From an uncultured Thermomicrobiales bacterium (GTDB lineage Bacteria; Chloroflexota; Chloroflexia; Thermomicrobiales; Thermomicrobiaceae): DNA of 11,529 nt. Below the pieces are notes generated by a model. That model had not been told where the DNA came from. It saw only the letters and a list, made by a program, of their open reading frames with translations, and searched no databases. Location: positions 1 through 11,529 of the forward strand of contig CALAGB010000436.1 in the NCBI GenBank assembly GCA_937891245.1, written 5' to 3'. The position numbers were made by a program, and so were the translations under genes. Position 1 is the stretch's first letter, and the number at the start of each line of letters is the position of its first letter. This document shows positions 1 to 6,951 of this stretch, one piece after another.

Positions 1-35
1 CTACTCTCTTTCCCTACACGACGCTCTTCCGATCT
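1..35 (+). other. Illumina P5/TruSeq read-1 adapter (contamination)
   Basis: These 35 bases match the last 35 bases of the Illumina P5/TruSeq universal adapter, ending in CGCTCTTCCGATCT, with one mismatch at position 5 (T where the adapter has A). The orientation is adapter-then-insert, so genomic sequence begins at position 36. This is a library artefact left untrimmed at a contig end, not biology. Confidence 0.97.
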
Positions 36-67
36 CCGTCGAAACGTTCGTACACCCAGCTGTCACA

Positions 68-1180
68 CTATAGCAGATCTGATAACGGAGTATGATCCAT
101 GCCGAACGCTTCCGCAACCGACGGATAGGTAATCGCACCGCGAAAAACGTTGACGCCCTTCGCCAGCGCCGGGTCGGACGACACCGCTTTGGCGAAGCCG
201 AGGTCGGCCAGTTTCAGTCCATACGACAGCGTCACATTGCTCAGCGCGATGGTGCTGGTTCGCGGGACTGCCCCAGGCATGTTCGTCACACCGTAATGGA
301 TGACGCCCTCATCCACGAAGACCGGATCGGTGTGACTGGTCGGTTTCATCGTCTCGATGCAACCACCCTGATCGATGGCAACGTCCACCAGCACCGAGCC
401 GGGACGCATCGCAGCGACCATCGGACGTGTCACCAATTTCGGCGCCTTCGCACCCGGGATCAACACCGCACCGATAACCAGGTCGGCATCTTGCACGGCA
501 GCGGCAATACTGCCCCTGTTCGACGCAAGCGTCGTCAAGCGACCATGCAGCACATGGTCAAGGTAACGAAGCCGGTCAACGTTCAAATCGATGACGGTCA
601 CGGCAGCACCCATGCCGAGCGCGATCTGCGCCGCGTTGGTGCCGACGATGCCACCACCAACCACGACGACGCTGGCCGGGGGAACGCCCGCTACTCCGCC
701 AAGCAGCAAGCCTCGACCGCCCTTTGTCTTCATCAAGTAGTACGCACCGACATGGGCCGACATCCGACCGGCGACCTCGCTCATCGGCGCAAGCAACGGG
801 AGCGAACGATCTGCCGGTTGTACCGTTTCGTAGGCGATCGCCGCCACGCCCCGATCCATCAGCGCGTGTGTCAACTTTTCCTCGGCCGCGAGATGCAGAT
901 AGGTGTAGAGAATCTGATCCTTCCGCAGCAGGCCGTACTCGCTCGCGATCGGCTCCTTCACTTTAACGATCATTTCAGCCTGCGCGAAGACCGATTCGTG
1001 TGTATCGACGATCGTCGCCCCTGCCTTGGCGTACTCATCATCACTGAAGCCGCTACCGCCGCCAGCATTCTGTTCGACCAGAACGGTATGACCGTGGCCA
1101 ACATACTCGGCGACGCCCGATGGTGTCGTCGAAACGCGGTTCTCGTTGTCCTTGATCTCCTTTGGAATTCCGATCAGCAT
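68..1180 (-). CDS. ald: Alanine dehydrogenase
   Basis: NAD-dependent alanine dehydrogenase, which reversibly deaminates L-alanine to pyruvate, ammonia and NADH in the cytoplasm. The protein has 370 residues, essentially the family's usual 371, so it is complete. The N-terminus MLIGIPKEIKDNENRV is diagnostic. Substrate-binding and catalytic positions known from characterised enzymes are present: R15, K75 (in VKVKEP), H96 (in YTYLHLA) and D270 (in VAIDQGG). The Rossmann dinucleotide loop GGGIVG lies at 175-180 and the NAD-ribose acidic residue D198 follows in VIDLN. The ATG at 1178-1180 is preceded by GAGGAGG (minus strand, 1200-1194) at a rather long 13-nt spacing. The stop is TAG. The gene is transcribed divergently from the ABC binding-protein gene. 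Only 32 nt of insert lie beyond its stop, so its downstream neighbour is unknown. Confidence 0.97.
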   Translation of the reverse strand: MLIGIPKEIKDNENRVSTTPSGVAEYVGHGHTVLVEQNAGGGSGFSDDEYAKAGATIVDTHESVFAQAEMIVKVKEPIASEYGLLRKDQILYTYLHLAAEEKLTHALMDRGVAAIAYETVQPADRSLPLLAPMSEVAGRMSAHVGAYYLMKTKGGRGLLLGGVAGVPPASVVVVGGGIVGTNAAQIALGMGAAVTVIDLNVDRLRYLDHVLHGRLTTLASNRGSIAAAVQDADLVIGAVLIPGAKAPKLVTRPMVAAMRPGSVLVDVAIDQGGCIETMKPTSHTDPVFVDEGVIHYGVTNMPGAVPRTSTIALSNVTLSYGLKLADLGFAKAVSSDPALAKGVNVFRGAITYPSVAEAFGMDHTPLSDLL

Positions 1181-1275
1181 TGGCGTAATCGAACCTCCTC
1201 GTTCTCGATTTCCGCGCTGGGGAAAAAACGCACCACCGGCCGCATTGCAGGCAGGCGAGCAAAAACGGCCGAGTC

Positions 1276-1284
1276 ATTCTAACA
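1276..1284 (-). promoter_or_regulatory. Candidate extended -10 promoter for ald
   Basis: Read on the minus strand, the bases are TGTTAGAAT: a TG-N-TAGAAT extended -10 element about 95 nt upstream of the ald start. No good -35 is visible at 16-18 nt, which is tolerated by extended -10 promoters. Inference from consensus only. Confidence 0.4.
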
Positions 1285-1405
1285 TGCTCGAATGTGTGCC
1301 CGTACGGCCCGGTCCTGTGATATTGCGTTTAGGCGATGGTGCACAGCGAACATTTCCGGCCGGTCGGAGATCGCGACCTTGTCCTGCGAACGGCTCGTCC
1401 AACTG

Positions 1406-1414
1406 TGGTATTCT
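1406..1414 (+). promoter_or_regulatory. Candidate extended -10 promoter for the ABC binding-protein gene
   Basis: TGGTATTCT forms a TG-N-TATTCT extended -10 about 55 nt before the ATG at 1470. No convincing -35 is present. I see no FMN, TPP or other recognisable riboswitch core between here and the start codon. Confidence 0.35.
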
Positions 1415-1469
1415 GCCGCGGATGACCGTCTCCTCGGATGATCGGACCCGAAGGACGAGAAGGGAATTT

Positions 1470-2645
1470 ATGCGCAAGTCGATATTTATCGCGTTACTGC
1501 TCTGTGTGAGCATCGTCCTGGCGGCCTGTGGCTCGTCAACTTCAGCCACGCTTCCCTCGGACAAAACGCCGACGACAGCCGATAGCAGCACGCCCGCCGG
1601 CGCGTCCCCGGTCGCCGGGACGCCCGCAGCCGCCTCGCCGGAAGCGACCAGCAGCAGCACGGCCGCGACGCCGGAAGCGACAGCAGACGCTTCTCCGTCC
1701 GCATCGACCGGCTCATCGTCCGGTGATCTCTCCAAGGTCACGATCGCGACCGGTTTCAAACCGAGCATGAATTCGGCGGCGATTTACCTCGCGGCGGAAA
1801 AAGGCTATTACAAGGACGCCGGGCTGGATGTAACGGTGAAGGACGGCTCGAATCCCGATCTGCTGGCGCAAATCGGCACCGGCGGCGTCGACTTCGGTGT
1901 GAGCACTGGTGACACCGTCGTCTCGGCACGCGCGGCGGGCGTACCGGTTCAAATGGTGATGCAGCTCTTCACCAAATATCCGGTCGGCCTCATTTATCTT
2001 GCCAACAGCGGAAAGACGATCAACACGCCGGCCGATCTAAAAGGGATGAACATCGGCGTGTCACAGCTGAGCGGCTCGACCTATTACGGTTTGCTCGCCC
2101 TGCTACAGGCCGGTCATCTGACGAAGGATGACGTCAAGATCACGACCATTGGTTTCACCGAGCTCGAAGCAGTGAGCCAGAAGCGTGTCGACGCGGCCAT
2201 GACCTACATGAGCAATGAGCCGGTCAACGCGAAGGACATCGGTATCGAGACGAACGCAGTTCAGGTCAATGACTATGTCCAGATCGTCTCGTCCGGCATC
2301 GTCACCAGCGAATCGATGATCAAGGATCATCCGGACGTCGTACAGAAGGTTGTCGACGCCACGGTCAAGGCGATGAATGAAGAACTCCAGAATCCGGACG
2401 AAGCGTTCGGCGCGACCATTAAGCGGATGCCCGAACTGACCGCCGACAAGGACAAGCAGACCCAGCGCGATATTCTGGACGAAACGCTGAAATACCAGCA
2501 ACCCGTCGCGGATCATCCGACCGGGTGGACCAATCCAGATTCCTGGAAGACAACGACCGACTTTCTGAAATCGGTCAACGTGATCGACAAAGAGGTCGAC
2601 CCAACGACCTGTTACACGAACCAATTCGTAGAACAGGCGAAATAA
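1470..2645 (+). CDS. ABC transporter substrate-binding lipoprotein, NMT1/THI5-like
   Basis: Extracytoplasmic solute-binding lipoprotein of an ABC importer (391 residues). The reading frame is open far upstream, but the start is set at ATG 1470 because it gives a textbook lipoprotein signal: MRK, a hydrophobic segment at 4-16, then lipobox L17-A18-A19-C20. AGAAGGGA lies just upstream as ribosome-binding site. Residues 21-86 form a low-complexity Ser/Thr/Ala/Pro linker typical of lipoproteins anchored outside Gram-positive-like or monoderm membranes. The binding domain starts near 88 (KVTIATGFKPSMNSAAIYLA) and continues with AEKGYYKDAGLDVTV and an NMT1-type pattern (GVDFGVSTGDTVVSARAAG). This family binds thiamine pyrimidines, riboflavin, sulfonates, taurine, nitrate or other small organics, so the substrate cannot be told from sequence alone. 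The permease follows 6 nt downstream; no ATPase gene is in the window. Confidence 0.9.
   Translation: MRKSIFIALLLCVSIVLAACGSSTSATLPSDKTPTTADSSTPAGASPVAGTPAAASPEATSSSTAATPEATADASPSASTGSSSGDLSKVTIATGFKPSMNSAAIYLAAEKGYYKDAGLDVTVKDGSNPDLLAQIGTGGVDFGVSTGDTVVSARAAGVPVQMVMQLFTKYPVGLIYLANSGKTINTPADLKGMNIGVSQLSGSTYYGLLALLQAGHLTKDDVKITTIGFTELEAVSQKRVDAAMTYMSNEPVNAKDIGIETNAVQVNDYVQIVSSGIVTSESMIKDHPDVVQKVVDATVKAMNEELQNPDEAFGATIKRMPELTADKDKQTQRDILDETLKYQQPVADHPTGWTNPDSWKTTTDFLKSVNVIDKEVDPTTCYTNQFVEQAK
1636..1681 (+). repeat. 13-bp direct repeat in the lipoprotein linker
   Basis: CGCCGGAAGCGAC occurs at 1636-1648 and again at 1669-1681, 33 bp (11 codons) apart. The copies encode SPEAT- and TPEAT-type units of the linker. 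A plausible trace of in-frame duplication that lengthened the tether. Confidence 0.7.
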
Positions 2646-2651
2646 CCTGCG

Positions 2652-3512
2652 GTGAACCCAACATCGAGCCGGCCGGATACGCGCACGCAGGCCGAAAACC
2701 GGCCGGCCTCGATCAATCTCGCTACACAGCCGGGTGACGCGCCGCACCACTGGCTCGTCCGGCTGGCCGGCAACCGGCAGGTCTGGCTCTCGGTCGCCGG
2801 AATCATCATCGCGGTGCTCGCCTGGCAGCTGCTCTGGATGAGCCATCGTATCCCCGAGTACATGCTCCCATCGCCATCAGATGTCGCTCACAATTGGATC
2901 GATCTCTGGCGAGCCGGGGTCATCTGGCACCACACCAGGGCAACGCTGACCGAGGCGTTACTTGGCTTTGGCGTAGCGCTCGTCGTCGGCGTGGGGCTCG
3001 GTTATCCGATCGCCCGTTCGCAACTGATGGATGAACTGCTGGCGCCCTATCTCGCCGCGTCGCAGGCGATGCCGGTCATCGCGTTCGCGCCGTTGTTGGT
3101 CGTCTGGTTCGGCGTCGGTCTCCTGCCGAAGGTGATTATCTGCGCGCTGATCGTCTTCTTTCCGATTCTGATCAACACGATTGTCGGCTTTCGCGAGGTC
3201 GATCCCCAGTTAATCAAGGCGGCACGTGGACTCGGCGCCCCCGAACTTCGTGTCTTCTGGCATGTTGAACTCCCGCTGGCACTTCGCACACTGCTCGGAG
3301 GCATTCGCATGGCGACGACGCTGGCCGTCGCCGGAGCAGTGGTGGGCGAATTCGTAGCAGCCGACGCCGGGCTTGGCTATCTGATGAACCTTGGACGCAC
3401 CGAGTACCGCGCGCCGATCGTCTTTTCGGCCGCATTGACCATGGCGTTTGTCGGCATCGCCGGCTACGTCGCGGTAATGATCCTCGAGCATCTGCTCATC
3501 CGTTGGGAATAA
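2652..3512 (+). CDS. ABC transporter permease (BPD_transp_1, SsuC/TauC/ThiX/RibX type)
   Basis: Inner-membrane permease of the importer whose binding protein is encoded 6 nt upstream (286 residues). The first 40 residues are hydrophilic. Hydrophobic segments follow near 46-62, 101-120, 138-155, 158-180, 222-240 and 260-280, the usual six-helix layout. The cytoplasmic EAA-type loop that docks the ATPase lies at about 189-208 (KAARGLGAPELR...HVELP). The motif EYMLPSPSDV at 69-78 is common in taurine/sulfonate/nitrate/thiamine-precursor permeases. The start is GTG, with no clear Shine-Dalgarno, so translation is probably coupled to the preceding gene. The next gene is a protease and not the expected ATP-binding subunit; a shared or distant ATPase is needed. 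The substrate is unknown. Confidence 0.92.
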   Translation: MNPTSSRPDTRTQAENRPASINLATQPGDAPHHWLVRLAGNRQVWLSVAGIIIAVLAWQLLWMSHRIPEYMLPSPSDVAHNWIDLWRAGVIWHHTRATLTEALLGFGVALVVGVGLGYPIARSQLMDELLAPYLAASQAMPVIAFAPLLVVWFGVGLLPKVIICALIVFFPILINTIVGFREVDPQLIKAARGLGAPELRVFWHVELPLALRTLLGGIRMATTLAVAGAVVGEFVAADAGLGYLMNLGRTEYRAPIVFSAALTMAFVGIAGYVAVMILEHLLIRWE

Positions 3513-3619
3513 GGAAGCATCGAAGTTCAAAAGTACTATCTACCCCGGACATTCGTCCTTCGAGATGGCGTGCCGTTTGCACGGTCGGTACCATTAGGAT
3601 CGACATCACGGCAGCGACG

Positions 3620-3648
3620 TTGGCACCGCACGCCGCGGACGATCTATA
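3620..3648 (+). promoter_or_regulatory. Candidate sigma-70-type promoter for rseP-ispG
   Basis: TTGGCA (3620-3625), a 17-nt spacer and TCTATA (3643-3648) sit about 20 nt before the rseP TTG codon. TATAGG at 3645 with a 19-nt spacer is an alternative. Together with the 154-nt gap after the permease this suggests separate transcription. The rest of the gap shows no gene or strong terminator. Confidence 0.3.
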
Positions 3649-3666
3649 GGGGTATCGAGGCAAAAC

Positions 3667-4992
3667 TTGAGCGATGCGCTTTACATCATCCCGATTCTCG
3701 CGATCCTCATTCTGATCCACGAAATTGGGCACTTCGTCTCCGCCAAGCTGGTTGGCATTCGCGTCGAAGAATTCGGCATCGGCATTCCACCGCGTATCGC
3801 CGGTTTCCGGCGCGGTGGCGTGCTCTACTCGATCAACTGGCTGCCGATCGGCGGCTTCGTGCGCGTGCTCGGCGAAGACGGAAAAACGATGTCGCCGGAC
3901 AGCATGATCGCCAAGGGCAAGCTGGCGCGAACGTTCTTCTTCGCGGCCGGTTCGATCATGAATCTGCTACTTGCCTTCGTTTTGACGATCGTTTTGGTCG
4001 GTGCACAGGGCCAGAACAAGAACTTCACCCACATCTCCGACGTTAACGCGGGCTCACCGGCGGCGCAGGCGGGGTGGGTGTCTGGTGATCGAGTTCTAAG
4101 CGTCGACGGCAAGAAAGTCACAAGCGCCGACCAGTTGATCGCCACCGTCAATTCAGACACCGACGGCTCGGTCGATTTCGTCATCCAACGTGGCGATCAG
4201 ATCATCAATTCGACCGTCGCCCCGCGCACGAACCCACCTCCGGGACAGGGAAAGATCGGAATCTCACTTGAAGATGCGTTGCAGGCGAAGGTTCTCGTAA
4301 CGAGCGTGGACGCAAACTCAGCCGCCGCGCACGCCGGTATCCAATCGAACGACAACATTGTTTCAATCAACGGCCGGACGGTTGACGACGCCGTCGTGTA
4401 TCGGTCGATGTTCCTGAACAATGCCGGCAAGACGATCCCAGTTGTCGTCGAGCGAGATGGCAAGCCGGTCACACTCCAGTTCGCGGTGCCGGTGCTCGGC
4501 GACACTCAGTCGGAACTTCGACTCGGTGTAAACGCCACACAGGATTTCGTCATGTATCCGGTCGCCTGGTGGAAAGTCGTTCCTGAAGGGATCAAGCAGA
4601 CCTTCACGACGATCGATCAGATGTTCCATGGCATCGCGCTGCTCGTTCGCGGTGATGTTCCGGTACAGGGGATCGCCGGCCCGATCGGCATGGGTCAATT
4701 GACCTCCGAAGTCATCAAGGCAAGCGACGCGCCGGTGCTGGCGACGCTGACCAACATCACGATTCTGCTGTCGCTCAATCTCGCGATCCTCAACCTGTTG
4801 CCGATCCCGGCACTGGACGGTGGGCGACTGCTCTTCGTGTTGATCGAGACGTTGCGCGGCGGGAAGAAAGTCCCACCCGAAAAGGAAGGCGTCGTTCATT
4901 TCGTTGGTCTGGTTATCCTACTCGCCTTCATGCTGGTTGTCGCATTCGCCGACATCAACCGCATCGTGAGTGGCCAATCGTTCCTGAAATAG
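3667..4992 (+). CDS. rseP: Site-2 intramembrane zinc metalloprotease (RseP/MucP family, M50)
   Basis: Membrane-embedded M50 protease performing regulated intramembrane proteolysis, typically of anti-sigma factors or other membrane-anchored regulators, and of signal-peptide remnants (441 residues). The catalytic zinc motif HEIGH is at 18-22 inside the first transmembrane helix, followed by the family's GHF-x-A-K-L context. A second helix is at about 90-112. Two PDZ domains are visible at about 115-180 (SPAAQAGWVSGDRVLSVDGK) and 205-272 (SAAAHAGIQSNDNIVSINGR). The third conserved block, NLLPIPALDGGRLLF (375-389), supplies the LDG aspartate D384 that completes the zinc site. A last helix follows at 411-428. 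Two PDZ domains resemble E. coli RseP. The TTG start is supported by GAGG at 3657-3660, 6 nt upstream. It lies just before ispG, a common pairing, though the usual partner dxr is absent. Confidence 0.93.
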   Translation: MSDALYIIPILAILILIHEIGHFVSAKLVGIRVEEFGIGIPPRIAGFRRGGVLYSINWLPIGGFVRVLGEDGKTMSPDSMIAKGKLARTFFFAAGSIMNLLLAFVLTIVLVGAQGQNKNFTHISDVNAGSPAAQAGWVSGDRVLSVDGKKVTSADQLIATVNSDTDGSVDFVIQRGDQIINSTVAPRTNPPPGQGKIGISLEDALQAKVLVTSVDANSAAAHAGIQSNDNIVSINGRTVDDAVVYRSMFLNNAGKTIPVVVERDGKPVTLQFAVPVLGDTQSELRLGVNATQDFVMYPVAWWKVVPEGIKQTFTTIDQMFHGIALLVRGDVPVQGIAGPIGMGQLTSEVIKASDAPVLATLTNITILLSLNLAILNLLPIPALDGGRLLFVLIETLRGGKKVPPEKEGVVHFVGLVILLAFMLVVAFADINRIVSGQSFLK

Positions 4993-5002
4993 ACGCGTCA
5001 AC

Positions 5003-5031
5003 TTGGCAAATGGATGTCCACGCACTAAGCT
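5003..5031 (+). promoter_or_regulatory. Candidate internal promoter for ispG
   Basis: TTGGCA (5003-5008), an exact 17-nt spacer and TAAGCT (5026-5031) lie in the 78-nt gap between rseP and ispG. Reasonable -35 and moderate -10; would allow ispG to be expressed separately from the protease. Consensus match only. Confidence 0.35.
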
Positions 5032-5054
5032 AGCTGAGGAAAGCTGGCCCGCGT

Positions 5055-5060
5055 AGGAGG
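5055..5060 (+). promoter_or_regulatory. Strong ribosome-binding site of ispG
   Basis: AGGAGG followed by 10 nt and ATG at 5071. This nearly ideal Shine-Dalgarno fixes the ispG start. Confidence 0.8.
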
Positions 5061-5070
5061 TAAACCCGAA

Positions 5071-6180
5071 ATGCTTGCGCCGCGCAGAAAAACTCGCGCG
5101 CTTCACGTTGGAGATGTTCAAATAGGTGGCGGCGCGCCGATTGTCGTTCAGTCGATGGCGACAGCCGACACCCGTGACCCTAAGGCCACGCTCGCACAGA
5201 TTCAGGAATTGGCCGATGCCGGCTGCGAGATTGTGCGCATCGCGGTGCCGGATCGCGTGGCAGCCGCCGCGCTGCCCGACATCGTGCCCTACGCGCCCGT
5301 GCCGTTGATCGCCGACATCCACTTCGAGCACACGCTGGCGCTCAAGGCGATCGATGCCGGTATCCATGGCCTGCGGCTCAACCCCGGCAATATTCGTAAG
5401 CCGGAGGATGTGCGCGAGGTCGTCAAGAAGGCGAAGGAGCGTGGCATCCCGATCCGCATCGGAGTCAACTTCGGTTCGGTTCCGCCGATGTCCAAGGACT
5501 TCGTTGACGAGATGGCGGCCCAGAACGCGACCCAGGTCGACTTGATCGCGGAGCACATGGTCCGCACCGGGCTCGGGCACATCAAGATCCTTGAGGATCT
5601 TGATTTCGGCGACATCAAGATCTCGCTCAAAGCCTTCGAAGTACCGATCATGATCGAAGCGTACCGACGAATGGCGAAGCTGAACGATTACCCGTTGCAC
5701 CTCGGTGTTACCGAAGCGGGCACGCCGAAATCGGGCTCAGTCCGCTCTGCCGTCGGCATCGGCACGTTGCTGGCCGAGGGGATTGGCGACACTATCCGCG
5801 TCTCGCTTACGACCGATCCGGTCGAAGAAGTCGCGGTCGGCTTCGACATTCTCAAGAGCCTGGGGCTGCGCCAGCACGGCGCAACGCTCGTCGCCTGCCC
5901 CACCTGTGGCCGCGTCGAGGTCGATCTGTTCAAGCTCGCCAACGAGGTCGACGATTATCTCAAGACGATCAGCGCGCCGATTAAGGTCGCCGTCATGGGC
6001 TGCGTTGTCAACGGACCGGGAGAAGCACGAGATTCCGATGTCGGAGTCGCGGCTGGGCGCGGTAAGGGCGTCATCTTCCGCAAGGGGAAGATCATCCGTA
6101 AGGTCGAAGAGAGCGAAATCGTCGCCGCGCTCAAGGAGGAGATCGATCAGATCCTGGCGGAGCAGCAAGTCACGGTGTAA
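5071..6180 (+). CDS. ispG: 4-hydroxy-3-methylbut-2-en-1-yl diphosphate synthase (IspG/GcpE)
   Basis: Iron-sulfur enzyme of the MEP (non-mevalonate) isoprenoid pathway, converting 2-C-methyl-D-erythritol 2,4-cyclodiphosphate to HMBPP in the cytoplasm. The protein has 369 residues, the size of the short bacterial form without the inserted middle domain. The TIM-barrel N-terminal part contains IVVQSMATADTRD (24-36) and LRLNPGNI (101-108). The [4Fe-4S] ligands are C276 and C279 (CPTCGR) and C311, with E318 as the fourth ligand in GCVVNGPGE; the spacing 3/32/7 is the same as in the E. coli enzyme. The start is fixed by a strong ribosome-binding site. It follows rseP by 78 nt and may also have its own promoter. 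Its presence shows that the organism uses the MEP route. Confidence 0.98.
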   Translation: MLAPRRKTRALHVGDVQIGGGAPIVVQSMATADTRDPKATLAQIQELADAGCEIVRIAVPDRVAAAALPDIVPYAPVPLIADIHFEHTLALKAIDAGIHGLRLNPGNIRKPEDVREVVKKAKERGIPIRIGVNFGSVPPMSKDFVDEMAAQNATQVDLIAEHMVRTGLGHIKILEDLDFGDIKISLKAFEVPIMIEAYRRMAKLNDYPLHLGVTEAGTPKSGSVRSAVGIGTLLAEGIGDTIRVSLTTDPVEEVAVGFDILKSLGLRQHGATLVACPTCGRVEVDLFKLANEVDDYLKTISAPIKVAVMGCVVNGPGEARDSDVGVAAGRGKGVIFRKGKIIRKVEESEIVAALKEEIDQILAEQQVTV

Positions 6181-6202
6181 TCGCCGATACATTTGAACCG
6201 CA

Positions 6203-6234
6203 ACCGGGCAGGGCGTTCGTTATACCTGCCCGGT
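6203..6234 (+). terminator. Stem-loop terminator after ispG
   Basis: ACCGGGCAGG (6203-6212) pairs perfectly with CCTGCCCGGT (6225-6234) around a 12-nt loop, 22 nt after the ispG stop. The tail CCTTGTTTCC is only moderately T-rich, so efficiency is uncertain, but the position and the 10-bp GC-rich stem fit a terminator separating ispG from the next operon. Confidence 0.7.
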
Positions 6235-6255
6235 CCTTGTTTCCATCACAATCCA

Positions 6256-6269
6256 CGCGTCGAAACGCG
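6256..6269 (+). other. Small CGAA-loop hairpin upstream of the cyclase gene
   Basis: CGCGT (6256-6260), loop CGAA, ACGCG (6265-6269). A short perfect hairpin 10 nt before the AGGAG ribosome-binding site. Could be chance in GC-rich DNA or part of the leader; no function assigned. Confidence 0.35.
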
Positions 6270-6279
6270 GCAGGCCGAT

Positions 6280-6284
6280 AGGAG
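6280..6284 (+). promoter_or_regulatory. Ribosome-binding site deciding the cyclase start
   Basis: AGGAG ends 2 nt before the ATG at 6287, too close for normal initiation, but 8 nt before the in-frame GTG at 6293. This favours the GTG start. Confidence 0.55.
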
Positions 6285-6292
6285 CGATGCGC

Positions 6293-6937
6293 GTGCCAAC
6301 CCCGAATCATCCAATCGATATCTCGGTTCCATTAATCCCCGGAATGCCGACCTGGCCGGGCGATGGTGTCGTTCGGGCCGCTCCGTTGCAGCGTATCGCC
6401 GATGGCGCTCATTCAAATGTCACATCCTTGGAGCACACCTCGCACACCGGCACGCATCTCGACGCGCCCTGGCATTTCATCGACGACGCGCCCCACCTGG
6501 AATCGATCGCCATCGAGCGACTGATCGGTCCATGCTACGTCGCCGACCTGACAAGCCTCGAAGATCATGTCACTGACGCCGATCTCGCTGCGGCCGACAT
6601 CCCGCCCGACACGACGCGTCTTCTGCTCAAGACGCACAATTCGGCCAGTTGGGTGAATCCGGTGCACGAGTTCAACAAGGAGTTCCTGGCAGTGGCTCCG
6701 TCCGGTGCGCGGTGGTTGGTCGAGCATGGGATCGACTTGATCGGCGTCGACTATCTTTCGGTTGAGGCCTTTGATGGCGACGGCGAAACCCACCGAATCT
6801 TGCTCGGAGCGGGCCTTGTGATCATCGAAGGGCTCGATCTGCGCGAGGTCGAAGCGGGCGCACATAACATCATCTGCCTTCCAATGCGGCTCGGCGACAT
6901 CGACGGTGCGCCCTGCCGCGTCGTACTCGACGCCTAG
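6293..6937 (+). CDS. Cyclase-family metal-dependent hydrolase (kynurenine formamidase-like)
   Basis: Member of the cyclase/KynB-like family (214 residues from GTG 6293; 216 if the ATG at 6287 is used). The hallmark metal site HTGTHLDAPWHF is present. Counting from the ATG, its likely ligands are H53, H57 and D59, with H63 next in the motif. The N-terminal DISVPLIPGMPTWPGD is also typical, as is the central SVEAFDGDGETHRILLGAGLVIIEGL block. Family members include arylformamidase (N-formylkynurenine to kynurenine) and several other amide or lactone hydrolases. No tryptophan-degradation gene is nearby, so the KynB reaction is not supported by context and the substrate is open. It is the first gene of an apparent operon: the PfkB kinase starts 14 nt after its stop, and queG follows. 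A stem-loop terminator separates it from ispG. Confidence 0.88.
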   Translation: MPTPNHPIDISVPLIPGMPTWPGDGVVRAAPLQRIADGAHSNVTSLEHTSHTGTHLDAPWHFIDDAPHLESIAIERLIGPCYVADLTSLEDHVTDADLAAADIPPDTTRLLLKTHNSASWVNPVHEFNKEFLAVAPSGARWLVEHGIDLIGVDYLSVEAFDGDGETHRILLGAGLVIIEGLDLREVEAGAHNIICLPMRLGDIDGAPCRVVLDA

Positions 6938-6951
6938 GAGCAGACGACACG

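Noticed and set aside
1209..1258. Attenuator-like structure in the ald leader (CGGCCG palindromes and a T-run on the minus strand)
   Set aside because: The two CGGCCG hexamers can pair, but the T-run is not directly after the stem, so a terminator is not supported.
92..1282. Long plus-strand open frame opposite ald
   Set aside because: It is antisense to a gene with all alanine dehydrogenase catalytic residues; its translation is Arg/His-rich with no domain, typical of shadow frames in GC-rich DNA.
1146..1469. N-terminal extension of the binding lipoprotein
   Set aside because: It would bury the signal peptide and lipobox inside the protein and overlap ald and its promoter region.
1181..1469. 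FMN or TPP riboswitch upstream of the vitamin-type transporter
   Set aside because: I searched by eye for the conserved cores and found none; only loose GC-rich pairings are present.
3519..3563. Terminator after the permease (TCGAAG/CTTCGA pairing)
   Set aside because: Short stem with a loop of about 32 nt and no T-run; likely chance.
4918..5700. 260-codon minus-strand open frame across the rseP end and ispG
   Set aside because: It lies opposite conserved ispG sequence, has no recognisable motif and no ribosome-binding site; a shadow frame.
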